Source: Candidatus Roseilinea mizusawaensis (GTDB lineage: Bacteria; Chloroflexota; Anaerolineae; J036; Brachytrichaceae). From it: a stretch of DNA of 64,000 bases. Below, piece after piece: positions 52,668 to 60,497 of this stretch. Position 1 is the stretch's first letter. Each line of letters starts with the position of its first letter. The DNA lies in assembly GCA_016841965.1 (NCBI GenBank), contig JAEANN010000059.1, positions 1-64,000 on the forward strand, written 5' to 3'. The translations under genes were made by a program, and so were the position numbers. The notes below the pieces were generated by a model. The model had not been told where the DNA came from. It ran no database searches and was given only the letters and a program-made list of their open reading frames with translations.

Positions 52668-54086
52668 ATGGCGCGCACAGAAACCCATCAGACGGCCATT
52701 CGACCGGCTGCGCTGGCCGGATCGTGGTATCCCGCAGACCCGGCTGAACTGGCGCGCACGGTGGATCGCCTGCTGGCTGCGGTGGAGCCGGTGGACGGTG
52801 CACCGATAGCACTGATCGTCCCTCATGCCGGCTACGCCTATTCGGGCCGCATTGCGGCGGTCGGCTGGCGTCAGGTTGAGGCCGGCCAATACGATCTGGC
52901 GGTGATTCTGGCGCCGGCCCATCGCGTGCGCCCGCGCAAGCCGCTGGCCGTTTGGGAAGATGGCGCATTCAGCACCCCGCTCGGCGATGTGCCGGTGGAC
53001 GCCGGGGTGTGCCGCGCGCTGTTGGACGCATGTCCCCATGTTGTGGCCGATCGCGCGGCCCATCTGCCCGAACATGCCATCGAGATTCAATTGCCGTTTT
53101 TGCAGCGCGTTTGCCCCACATGCCGCATTGTGCCGCTGGTGATGGGCGATGGCGCAAAGGATGATGGCGTGATCGACAGCGTGGCCCAGGCGCTGACCCG
53201 CGTCACGGCGGGACACCGTCCGGTGATTGTGGCCAGTTCTGACCTGTCGCACTATCCATCCTATCGAAACGCCCTGGCGTTCGACCACGCGACGTTGGCC
53301 GCTATCGAAACCGGACAGCCGGATCACGTGCGGGAAACACTCCTCGACGCGCTGGAGTCGGGAACACCGAACCTGTTGACTTGCGCGTGCGGAGAAGGCC
53401 CGATTCTGGTTGCCATGCGCGCGGCAGCCTTCATGGGCGCCGAGACTGTCACAGTGCTGGACTACGCCAATTCGGGCGATGCGCCGCGCGCAGACCGCCG
53501 ACAAGTGGTGGGGTATGGGGCGGTCATGTTCTGGCACTACGAGCCGCCGGCTTTCACCCCGGCGCAACAGGCGGTGTTGTTGCGCCTGGCCCGTGAAGCG
53601 ATCGCGGCCTATTTGCGAACGGGCAATCTCCCCCCTGTGACGCCTGACGATCCTGCGCTCAGCCGGCGCGCGGGCGTGTTCGTCACGCTGTGGCAGGGCG
53701 AAGAACTGCGCGGTTGCATCGGCCACATCAAGGCCGATCGCCCGCTGTATCGCGCTGTGCAAGAGATGGCGGTTTCGGCTGCGACGAGCGACACGCGCTT
53801 CGACCCGCTCAGCCTGGATGAACTGGGCAGCCTGACGGTGGAGATCTCTGTGCTGTCGCCGTTGCGGCGCATCACCAGCATCGAGCAGGTGGAAGTAGGC
53901 CGGCACGGGCTGGTGGTTGCGAAGGAGGGCCGGCGCGGCTTGTTGTTGCCCGAGGTGGCAACCGAGCGGGGGTGGGATCGCTATACGTTTGCCGACGCGG
54001 TATGCTGGAAGGCCGGATTGCCGGCCGGTTGCTGGCGCGCCGGCGCGACCCTGCACACGTTCACCGCTGTTGTGTTCAGCGGGTAG
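52668..54086 (+). CDS. Memo-AMMECR1 fusion (AmmeMemoRadiSam system proteins B and A)
   Basis: The 472-residue protein has two domains. Residues 1-280 are Memo-like: ALAGSWYPADPAEL, IVPHAGYAYSGRIAA, ILAPAHRV, PEHAIEIQLPFLQ, ASSDLSHYPSYRNAL and the Cys region CGEGPI, the metal-site His/Cys set of the Memo family. Residues about 290-472 are AMMECR1: GVFVTLWQGEELRGCIGHI, SAATSDTRFDPLSLDEL and RGLLLPEVATERGWD. Many archaea and bacteria encode these with a radical SAM partner; that gene is not in the window. The start has an AGGAGGTG site. TATAAT at 52576-52581 is a candidate -10. The 3' end overlaps the sensor kinase gene by 11 bp. Confidence 0.93.
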   Translation: MARTETHQTAIRPAALAGSWYPADPAELARTVDRLLAAVEPVDGAPIALIVPHAGYAYSGRIAAVGWRQVEAGQYDLAVILAPAHRVRPRKPLAVWEDGAFSTPLGDVPVDAGVCRALLDACPHVVADRAAHLPEHAIEIQLPFLQRVCPTCRIVPLVMGDGAKDDGVIDSVAQALTRVTAGHRPVIVASSDLSHYPSYRNALAFDHATLAAIETGQPDHVRETLLDALESGTPNLLTCACGEGPILVAMRAAAFMGAETVTVLDYANSGDAPRADRRQVVGYGAVMFWHYEPPAFTPAQQAVLLRLAREAIAAYLRTGNLPPVTPDDPALSRRAGVFVTLWQGEELRGCIGHIKADRPLYRAVQEMAVSAATSDTRFDPLSLDELGSLTVEISVLSPLRRITSIEQVEVGRHGLVVAKEGRRGLLLPEVATERGWDRYTFADAVCWKAGLPAGCWRAGATLHTFTAVVFSG

Positions 54087-55503
54087 CCGGACTGAATCGC
54101 TCGTGATCGACTTGCTGCGTCGCCGGCAACGCAACCCAGAACCGGCTGCCCTGGCCGGGTGCGCTCTCCAAGCCGATGTGTCCCCCCATGGCTTGCGTCA
54201 AGGCGCGCGCAATGGCCAGCCCCAGGCCGCTGCCGCCGCTCTCCCGCGTGCGCGAGGGATCGCCGCGATAGAAACGATCGAACACGCGCGCTGCTTCTTG
54301 TGCTGTCATGCCGGGGCCGGTGTCGCGCACGCTGATCTCGATCATCGTGTTTGTCCGCGCAACTGCCAGTGTCACCCGTCCGCCGGCCGGCGTGTAGCGC
54401 AGCGCGTTGCTCAGCAGGTTGCGCAGAATTTGCGCCAGCCGGTCGGGGTCGGCCTGCACCAACATCGCCGAGGGATCTGACGCAATTTCAAGTGTGATGC
54501 CGCGCGTCTCGGCCAGTGGCATGAACCGTTCGGCTGCGGCGCGCACGCGGGCTGCTGCATCGACCGTTTGCATGTTGAGAGTGATCTGGCCGGCCTCCAT
54601 CAGCGCCAGCTCGCGCAAGTCGTCAATCAGCCGGTTCAGCAGCAGCGTCTCATCATGAATGGTGGCGATCTCGGATCGCTCCAGGGGATACACGCCGTCG
54701 AGCATGGCGCGCAGGTTGCCTTGAATGATGGCCACCGGCGTGCGCAGCTCGTGGGCGATATCGGCCACCATGTTGCGGCGCAGCATCTCTTCGCGCTGAA
54801 GTGATTCGGCCATGTCGTTGAACGCGCCGGCCAGTTCGGCGATCTCGCGCGGGCCATTGGGCCTGACGCGATGCGCCCAATTGCGCGCTGCAAAAGCCTG
54901 CGCGCTGCGCGTTAACTCGGCCAGCGGCATTGCCAGCGCCCGGCTGATTGCCGGCCCCAGCGCCAGAGCCAGCCCGCCGGCGATCAGCGCAGCCACAACG
55001 ATATTGCCGCGCAATTCGTCCAGAAACGCCTGCTGTGCCTGATCTAACATCCCTCGCCCCGGCGACATGAGCGCCAGATACCCCACCACGACATCGTTGA
55101 CTCTGATGGGCGTCGCGCCGGCCTGCTCGGCCGGCGTCAGCGCCGCGCCCGGATTGGCGCCATAGACGACGACATGATTGGCATCGGCCAATGTAAAGGT
55201 TGCGCCCGTCCGGCCCATGCCCCGCCGGCCTGCACCTGGCCCCATGCCAAAGCCCGGCCGCGAGGCGGGTGGCTCTGTCGCGCTGCTATCCAGCACAGCC
55301 GCCACGCCATCCCAACTGCCGTTTTGGGCGTAGAACGTCTCCAGCGTCTCGATCAATGCGCTCTGATTGGCCATCTCCTGGCGCGTCAAATAGCGCCGGA
55401 ACTGGTCGTTGGCAGCCGCATTAGCCAACCAGGCCACCGTCGCCACGCCGATCAACGACACGGCGACGAAGGCCAGCGTCAGGCGCGCCCACAAGCGATT
55501 CAT
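54076..55503 (-). CDS. Membrane sensor histidine kinase
   Basis: The 475-residue BaeS-like kinase has TM1 at 8-28 and an extracytoplasmic sensor of about 140 residues with a striking Gly/Met/Arg loop (RPGFGMGPGAGRRGMGRTG, near 82-100). TM2 lies at about 168-190, then a HAMP domain. The H-box is IAHELRTP with His251, the N-box LRNLLSNALRYTP, and the G boxes DTGPGMT and GSGLGLAI. It would autophosphorylate on His251 and pass phosphate to the response regulator encoded 10 nt upstream. It is the last gene of the five-gene minus-strand set. The signal is unknown; the Met-rich loop could bind soft metals, which is a guess. Confidence 0.93.
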   Translation of the reverse strand: MNRLWARLTLAFVAVSLIGVATVAWLANAAANDQFRRYLTRQEMANQSALIETLETFYAQNGSWDGVAAVLDSSATEPPASRPGFGMGPGAGRRGMGRTGATFTLADANHVVVYGANPGAALTPAEQAGATPIRVNDVVVGYLALMSPGRGMLDQAQQAFLDELRGNIVVAALIAGGLALALGPAISRALAMPLAELTRSAQAFAARNWAHRVRPNGPREIAELAGAFNDMAESLQREEMLRRNMVADIAHELRTPVAIIQGNLRAMLDGVYPLERSEIATIHDETLLLNRLIDDLRELALMEAGQITLNMQTVDAAARVRAAAERFMPLAETRGITLEIASDPSAMLVQADPDRLAQILRNLLSNALRYTPAGGRVTLAVARTNTMIEISVRDTGPGMTAQEAARVFDRFYRGDPSRTRESGGSGLGLAIARALTQAMGGHIGLESAPGQGSRFWVALPATQQVDHERFSPATR

Positions 55504-55513
55504 GCCTTTGGCC

Positions 55514-56203
55514 TCATTCGCGCAGCCGATACCCTACGCCGAACACGGTTTCGATGTAGATGGGGTTGGCGGGATCGGGTTCGATCTTTTTGCGCAGATT
55601 TTTCACGTGCGAGTCGATAGTGCGCTCGAAGCCTTCATAGACATAGCCCAGCGCCGCGTCGATCAACTCGCCGCGCGTGAAAGCGCGGTTGGGATGTTGC
55701 ATCAGGGCGCGCAACAGATCGAACTCGGTGGGGGTCAATTCGACGCTTCGGCCGGCAACGCTAACCTGTCGCTGTTCTACATCCATGCGCAGGCCGCGAA
55801 TCTCGATGATGGGCGAGGGGCGCAGCGCCCCGCTCGCCCGCCGCAGCAACGCCCGCGCGCGCGCCACCACCTCCTGGGGATTGAACGGCTTAGTGAGATA
55901 GTCGTCTGCGCCCAGGTCTAACCCGCGCAGCTTGTCAGCGTCTTCCACGCGCGCGGTGAGCATCAGGATAGGAATGCCGGCCAGGGCCGCATCGGCGCGC
56001 AACAGGCGCACCAGCTCGAAACCGTCACGCCGGGGCATCATTACGTCCAGCACCAGCAGATCGGGCCGGTCGTGACGGATGATGTGTAGCGCCTGCTCGC
56101 CGTCGCCGGCTGTGAGCACCTGAAAGCCGGCCTGCTCCAGGTATGACCGCACCAGGCGCGTGATGTGCGGATCGTCGTCGGCAACCAGAATTCGCGCAGC
56201 CAT
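55514..56203 (-). CDS. OmpR-family response regulator
   Basis: This 229-residue regulator has a receiver domain with the acidic pocket VADDD, phosphoacceptor Asp53 in LLVLDVMMPRRDG and Lys in YLTKPF. A winged-helix DNA-binding domain follows (SVELTPTEFDLLRALMQHP, GYVYEGFERTIDSHVKNLRKKI). It partners with the kinase 10 nt downstream. The ATG at 56203 lies one base after the TGA of the KGxM-repeat gene, and TACAAT lies 9 nt upstream, so it could also have an internal leaderless promoter. Confidence 0.95.
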   Translation of the reverse strand: MAARILVADDDPHITRLVRSYLEQAGFQVLTAGDGEQALHIIRHDRPDLLVLDVMMPRRDGFELVRLLRADAALAGIPILMLTARVEDADKLRGLDLGADDYLTKPFNPQEVVARARALLRRASGALRPSPIIEIRGLRMDVEQRQVSVAGRSVELTPTEFDLLRALMQHPNRAFTRGELIDAALGYVYEGFERTIDSHVKNLRKKIEPDPANPIYIETVFGVGYRLRE

Positions 56204-56204
56204 G

Positions 56205-56906
56205 TCACTTTGATTGTAGTGCGGTCACGGCCTGCTGCGCGTCGCTGAGGCTGGCGATCTGACCTTGTGAGACCAGTTCCCGAATGGGTATGGTGGTGTC
56301 TGTGCCGGCCGGCACATGCAACCCCGCAAGCAGGGCATCGAGTGGCACGGCGCATAGCGCGCTGATTTCTTGCAGCGACATGCGCCCTTTGATCTGACTG
56401 CCGGGCAAGACTTCGCCCGGCGGCAGCGGTGTGGGGCCGGCGTGTTCGCCGGCCTTGTTGCTCTCTTGAGTTTCGTTCTGGGTGGCATCGTTGGAGTCTG
56501 ATGCCGCCGATGTTGGGGCGCCGGTTGGCATTGGGTCAGGCAAGGCCGGCGCGGCAGCCGGCGGCCCCGGTGGTGTCTGGCGCGCTTGCAGCGCATCGCG
56601 CAGCGCATCGCGCAGCGCGCTGACCTCGAATCCCGGCGCGAGTTTTTCCACATCTTTCAGTGCGGTGTCGGCCGGCACATCGCTGGGAATGTTGATCAGC
56701 GCATACAGCTCCGCCTGCGACAGCCCAAAGCCCTCGGCAACCTGTTGCAGGGTCATCCAGCCTTTCACATCCTCTGGGGTGAGTTGTTCGAGGATGACGG
56801 TGGCGCGCCCGCTGGTGGACCACAGGCCGGCACTCTGGGCTATGCTCACCGTGCCTAACAACACAGCGATAAACAAAATGGGAACAAGCAGGGGGTTGAC
56901 TCTCAT
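56205..56906 (-). CDS. Membrane-anchored protein with two KGxM-type repeats
   Basis: This 233-residue protein has an N-terminal hydrophobic segment (VPILFIAVLLGTVSIAQSAG) that is a signal or anchor. It has two copies of a helical repeat of about 45 residues. The first is VKGWMTLQQVAEGFGLSQ...INIPSDVPADTALKDV; the second is IKGRMSLQEISALCAVP...LHVPAGTDTTIPIRELV. A Pro/Asn-rich linker joins them. Repeats of this kind are often encoded beside NapH-like 4Fe-4S proteins and FMN-binding proteins, where their role is not settled. The 52-nt gap to the NapH-like gene and 1-nt gap to the regulator fit one operon. Confidence 0.72.
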   Translation of the reverse strand: MRVNPLLVPILFIAVLLGTVSIAQSAGLWSTSGRATVILEQLTPEDVKGWMTLQQVAEGFGLSQAELYALINIPSDVPADTALKDVEKLAPGFEVSALRDALRDALQARQTPPGPPAAAPALPDPMPTGAPTSAASDSNDATQNETQESNKAGEHAGPTPLPPGEVLPGSQIKGRMSLQEISALCAVPLDALLAGLHVPAGTDTTIPIRELVSQGQIASLSDAQQAVTALQSK

Positions 56907-56958
56907 GGGTGTCCTTCTTTGCTTTCTTTATGGGGATGATGCGCCTGACCGTACTCAT

Positions 56959-57891
56959 TCAGGCGGCAGGCTTCATCGTGTCTGAGGCGGCGGCGCGCGG
57001 GGCAGGCAACCAGGCCGGCGCCAGCTTGACCTCCAGCGCATTGCGGCGCGGGCAGGTCTCGACACAAGCCAGACATCCAACACAATTGCTGCTAATGACT
57101 GAGGCTTTGTCCACGTTCAGCTTGACCGGGCAGGGCCGCGCGCACAGTCCGCACTGCGTGCAGGCGCCGGCAGTGCGCCGGATGCGCAACAAGCTGAACC
57201 GGCCCAGCACACTCATCACACCCCCCAGCGGGCACAGGTAACGACACCAGGCCCGTTCGACAAAGAAAGAGCCGATCAGAACAGCCAGCGTCACCAAATA
57301 CGCCGGCCAACTGGTGAGTAAGTTGAACTCGAACAGCCAGTCCAGCCCGAACAGCGTGCGATAGGGGTCGAGGTCGGCGAACCACAGTCTGGTCAGGCTG
57401 ATGGTCTGGTACAGGATGAGCGCCAGCGTCACAAAGCGGCCATAGCGCAGAACCTTGTCCAGTTTTGCCGGCAGCTCCACCGGCCGGATGCCCAGGCGCT
57501 TGCGGATGCCGTTCAGCCCATCTTGAACTGCGCCGAACGGACAGACCCAGCCGCAAAATGCGCCACCGGCAATGAGTGTGCCGATCACCAGGCCGCCCAG
57601 CAGCACCAGGTTGGAGAGATGCGTCTTGGGCACATATTGCCCGCCGCTGGAAACGAAGCGCCACAAAGTTTCGATGCCGCCAAATGGACACAGGGCGTCG
57701 ATGGAGGGGGTTGCGCCGTCCTCGACGGCGGTTTGGTGCGCGATGCTGCCGAGGATGATGAACAGCGCGAAGCCAAGTTGTGTGAGGTGGCGAGCGCGCT
57801 GCGTCCACACGATGCGCCGGCGCCGCGTTGCGGCCGGCGAGCGATCATTGAAATCGAGCGAGAGTGATTTAAGGATGGGCTGTCGGGTCAT
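56959..57891 (-). CDS. NapH/YccM-like membrane 4Fe-4S protein
   Basis: The 310-residue protein has four or five helices. Two periplasmic-side Cys motifs, FCGWVCPFGAVQ and WCRYLCPLGGVM, are typical of the NosR/NapH/RnfB-related Fer4_5 domain. The C-terminus binds two [4Fe-4S] clusters: CTQCGLCARPCPVKL and CVGCLACVETCPRRNAL. Such proteins carry electrons from quinol or a cytoplasmic donor across the membrane to a reductase or flavoprotein. No reductase catalytic subunit is present here. It is probably part of the set controlled by the two-component system downstream. Confidence 0.9.
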   Translation of the reverse strand: MTRQPILKSLSLDFNDRSPAATRRRRIVWTQRARHLTQLGFALFIILGSIAHQTAVEDGATPSIDALCPFGGIETLWRFVSSGGQYVPKTHLSNLVLLGGLVIGTLIAGGAFCGWVCPFGAVQDGLNGIRKRLGIRPVELPAKLDKVLRYGRFVTLALILYQTISLTRLWFADLDPYRTLFGLDWLFEFNLLTSWPAYLVTLAVLIGSFFVERAWCRYLCPLGGVMSVLGRFSLLRIRRTAGACTQCGLCARPCPVKLNVDKASVISSNCVGCLACVETCPRRNALEVKLAPAWLPAPRAAASDTMKPAA

Positions 57892-57971
57892 CTCAATTGG
57901 CTCCGGGTAGATGTGACATTAGGGTACGGCTCGCTTGTGGAGAAGATGTGCAGACAGCCGGTGTGTCAGAG

Positions 57972-58016
57972 GAGAAAATGCGCAGGGCCGGCTGTCTGTT
58001 CAGACAACCGGCCCTG
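57972..58016 (-). terminator. Terminator after the secreted Met/Gly-rich protein gene
   Basis: On the minus strand a long stem (CAGGGCCGG pairing 58008-58016 with 57983-57991, with an inner TCTG/CAGA pair) is followed by CGCATTTTCTCC. It should stop most transcripts from the 58646-58062 gene. The four genes beyond would then need their own promoter or read-through. The rest of the 57892-58061 gap shows nothing else. Confidence 0.75.
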
Positions 58017-58061
58017 TGACAGAGATTGGACGCTGTTCCGGGTTGGGTGGGTTGCGACTGT

Positions 58062-58646
58062 TCAGCGATTCCAACGCCCGCCGCCGCGATTGGCCGGCGC
58101 CTGTCGGGCCCCGCCATAGTTGTCGCACACGCCGTCGCCATTGGCGTCCACAAAGCTGGCGCCCGCGCCGTCGCATGTGCCATCGCCGTAACCACGCGGC
58201 GTGAAAGGCGCGTTCAACTGTGCGGCGACATTGGCCTTCATCGCGGCGATCATCGCGTCGGCTTGCGCCTGGGTGATGCGGCCTGAAGCAACGGCGCTGT
58301 TGAGGGCGTTCACACGCGGGGCAATGAAGGCATCCACGATCGTGTCGAGCGCCACGCCCTTTTCAGCGGCTACGTTGGCGATCGTCTTGCCGGTCTTGAG
58401 GGTGGCAACCAGATCGGTCTGGCTTACGTTGAGCGTTGTGGCTGCCACGGCGACGAGCGAATTGTCTGGCCCGGCGGCGCGGCCTCGCATCATCATGCCC
58501 AGGCCGGTCGCGGTGGTGTTGCGTCCGCGCGCTTGCGTGTGGGGGGGGACGCTGGTTTGTGCTGCAACACTTTGATTGAACACGACCAGGCCGGCGAGCG
58601 CGGCCACTGCGGCCAGCGCGCTGAGTTTGATCCATTTGCGATTCAT
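58062..58646 (-). CDS. Secreted protein with Gly/Met/Arg stretch and EF-hand-like loop (unknown function)
   Basis: A Sec signal (KWIKLSALAAVAALAGLVVF...VAAQ) leads a mature protein of about 160 residues. It contains GLGMMMRGRAAG, a helical domain (LNVSQTDLVATLKTGKTIANVAAEKGVALDTIVDAFI...SGRITQAQADAMIAAM) common in exported proteins of Firmicutes and Chloroflexota, and a C-terminal calcium-loop-like DANGDGVCDNYG. I start at 58646, placed 5 nt after GGAGG; other ATGs at 58649 and 58658 overlap that site. The Gly-Met-Arg stretch echoes the sensor loop of the kinase in this gene set. Confidence 0.75.
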   Translation of the reverse strand: MNRKWIKLSALAAVAALAGLVVFNQSVAAQTSVPPHTQARGRNTTATGLGMMMRGRAAGPDNSLVAVAATTLNVSQTDLVATLKTGKTIANVAAEKGVALDTIVDAFIAPRVNALNSAVASGRITQAQADAMIAAMKANVAAQLNAPFTPRGYGDGTCDGAGASFVDANGDGVCDNYGGARQAPANRGGGRWNR

Positions 58647-58767
58647 CATATCCTCCATAGAGACTGTTAATTTCTTTGCGCGGATTGGGTTTTCTCAACC
58701 CTGCGCGTTGGCCTGTTTGTACCCGGCAGCTATGGAGAAATGATGGAGAAGGCGCGCCGCAGCTTGC

Positions 58768-60420
58768 CTATTCCCACTCGATTGTGGCGGGGGGCTTGGT
58801 GGTGATGTCGTAGGTCACGCGGTTGACGCCGGCCACTTCATTGACGATGCGGCTGCTGACGCGCGCCAACACGTCGTAGGGGATGCGCGCCCAGTCGGCA
58901 GTCATGAAGTCATCGGTGGTCACGGCGCGGATGGCGACGACCTCGTTGTAGGTGCGGCCATCGCCCATGACACCCACGGCGCGCACCGGCAGCAGCACAG
59001 CAAACGCCTGCGATGTGGCGCGCATGAGGTTGGCGCGCTGCAATTCTTCCTGCAAGATGGCGTCTGCGTCGCGCAGGCGTTCCAGGCGCTCCCATGTCAC
59101 GTCGCCCAGCACGCGCACGGCCAGGCCGGGGCCGGGGAAGGGCTGCCGCCATACGATCTCATCCGGCAGGCCGAGCGCCGAGCCTACTGCGCGCACTTCA
59201 TCCTTGAACAGATAGCGCAGCGGCTCCAACAGCTCGAACTGCATGTCTTTGGGCAGCCCGCCTACGTTGTGATGTGTTTTGATCTTGGCCGCCGCCTGGC
59301 GCTCTGGCCCGCGCGATTCGATGACGTCGGGGTAAAGCGTGCCCTGAGCCAGAAGGATTTTGGATTCTGGATTCTGGATTTGGGATTGGATTTGGGCGAT
59401 CTGAGACTCGAAGACGCGGATGAATTTCTCGCCGATGCGTTTGCGCTTGTCTTCCGGGTCGGTGACGCCTTGCAACGTTTCGAGAAATTCTTCGGCCGCG
59501 TTGACAGCAATCAGGCGCATTCCTTGCGCGCGCTGGAAGGTTTCGACGACCTGTTCGGCCTCGCCTTTGCGCAGCAGGCCGGTGTCCACGAACACGCAGG
59601 TGAGTTGATCGCCGACAGCCCGGTGGACGAGCGCCGCAGTGACGGAAGAGTCCACGCCGCCGGAGAGACCGCAGATCACGGGCCGGTCGCCGACCTGGGC
59701 GCGAATGCGCGCCACGCTTTCGTCGATGATGTTGGCCGGCGTCCAGTCTGCGGGGCAACCGCACACGCCGTGCACGAAATGGCTGATGATCTCGCGCCCG
59801 CGCTGGGTGTGGTTGACTTCGGGGTGAAACTGAAGCGCATACAGGTTGCGCGCGTCGTCGGCCATGCCGGCGATGGGCGAGTTGGCGCTGCGCGCAATGA
59901 CGCGGAAGCCGGGGGGCAACTGCTCCACCCGGTCGCCGTGGCTCATCCACACCGAGATTCTCGATTTTGGATTGTGCGTTGCGTATTCTGTGTTCTGGAC
60001 TCTGGATTCTGGATTCTGGATTCTGTGTTCTGTGTTCTGGCTTCTGTGCGTGTCTTCCCTGGGCAACAGCGCGCAGTGGTCGAATTCCACATCGGACTGA
60101 CCGTATTCGCGCTGGGTGGCCGGCGCAACGATGCCGCCCAGCGCGTGCGCCAGCACCTGCATGCCATAGCAGATGCCCAGCACCGGCAGCCCCGCTGCCA
60201 GCACATAGTCCGGGAGGGTTGGGGCGCCGGCGTCGTACACGCTGTTGGGGCCGCCCGACAGGATGAACCCGCGCGGACGCAGCGCCATGACTTGCTCAGC
60301 CGGCGTATCCCAGGCGAACAGCTCGCAGTACACGTTTGCCTCGCGCACCCGGCGCGCAATGAGTTGCGAGTATTGAGAGCCGAAATCGAGGACGGCGATC
60401 GTGTGGTTGTGCAGCGTCAT
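58768..60420 (-). CDS. guaA: GMP synthase (glutamine-hydrolysing) with two repeat-derived inserts
   Basis: The 550-residue enzyme aminates XMP to GMP. The GATase domain has Cys84 in GICYGMQ and His199/Glu201 in QFHPEV. The ATP pyrophosphatase has the P-loop GLSGGVDSS (about 251-259), [13 protein letters not shown], and the C-terminal dimerization domain with [12 protein letters not shown] and [18 protein letters not shown]. Two in-frame inserts are made of 7-bp tandem repeats: residues about 126-155 (just before VWMSHGD) and about 342-355 (before LAQGT). They account for the extra length over the usual 510-525. TATAAT at 60431-60436 lies 10 nt before the ATG, with no ribosome site. Confidence 0.97.
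   Translation of the reverse strand: MTLHNHTIAVLDFGSQYSQLIARRVREANVYCELFAWDTPAEQVMALRPRGFILSGGPNSVYDAGAPTLPDYVLAAGLPVLGICYGMQVLAHALGGIVAPATQREYGQSDVEFDHCALLPREDTHRSQNTEHRIQNPESRVQNTEYATHNPKSRISVWMSHGDRVEQLPPGFRVIARSANSPIAGMADDARNLYALQFHPEVNHTQRGREIISHFVHGVCGCPADWTPANIIDESVARIRAQVGDRPVICGLSGGVDSSVTAALVHRAVGDQLTCVFVDTGLLRKGEAEQVVETFQRAQGMRLIAVNAAEEFLETLQGVTDPEDKRKRIGEKFIRVFESQIAQIQSQIQNPESKILLAQGTLYPDVIESRGPERQAAAKIKTHHNVGGLPKDMQFELLEPLRYLFKDEVRAVGSALGLPDEIVWRQPFPGPGLAVRVLGDVTWERLERLRDADAILQEELQRANLMRATSQAFAVLLPVRAVGVMGDGRTYNEVVAIRAVTTDDFMTADWARIPYDVLARVSSRIVNEVAGVNRVTYDITTKPPATIEWE
59356..59397. repeat. 7-bp tandem repeat inside guaA (second insert)
   Basis: On the minus strand the array reads as AATCCAR units (AATCCAG, AATCCAG, AATCCAA, AATCC and degenerate copies before them). 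It is translated as QIQNPESKI-like residues and keeps the frame. Confidence 0.85.
59956..60045. repeat. 7-bp tandem repeat inside guaA (first insert)
   Basis: About twelve or thirteen units of consensus CAGAAYM on the minus strand (CAGAACA, CAGAATC, CAGAGTC, CAGAATA, CAAAATC and similar). Because 7 is not a multiple of 3, three units make a 7-residue peptide repeat ([28 protein letters not shown]) without stop codons. Confidence 0.9.
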
Positions 60421-60430
60421 ATCCCAGAAG

Positions 60431-60436
60431 ATTATA
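60431..60436 (-). promoter_or_regulatory. TATAAT box of guaA, 10 nt before the start codon
   Basis: On the minus strand TATAAT is followed by CTTCTGGGAT and the ATG at 60420. Transcription would begin about 3-4 nt before the start codon, so the mRNA is nearly leaderless. No -35 hexamer close to consensus is seen at 16-18 bp. Confidence 0.5.
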
Positions 60437-60497
60437 TGCGCGCTTCTGCTGATTTTTCAGGCTTGACTTATCTTGCCGGGTTAGCGTTTGACCGCTT

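Noticed and set aside
52581-54134. A 517-codon open frame on the minus strand
   Set aside because: It lies opposite the Memo-AMMECR1 gene, whose motifs are complete. Its own translation is rich in Arg/His/Gln with no domain, typical of antisense frames in GC-rich genes.
58659-58767. A guaA terminator
   Set aside because: GGGTT/AACCC near 58688-58702 is short and the bases after it on the minus strand are not a T-run; evidence is too weak to list.
59956-60045. The guaA repeat array as a CRISPR array
   Set aside because: Units are 7 bp, directly adjacent and without spacers, and they are translated in frame.
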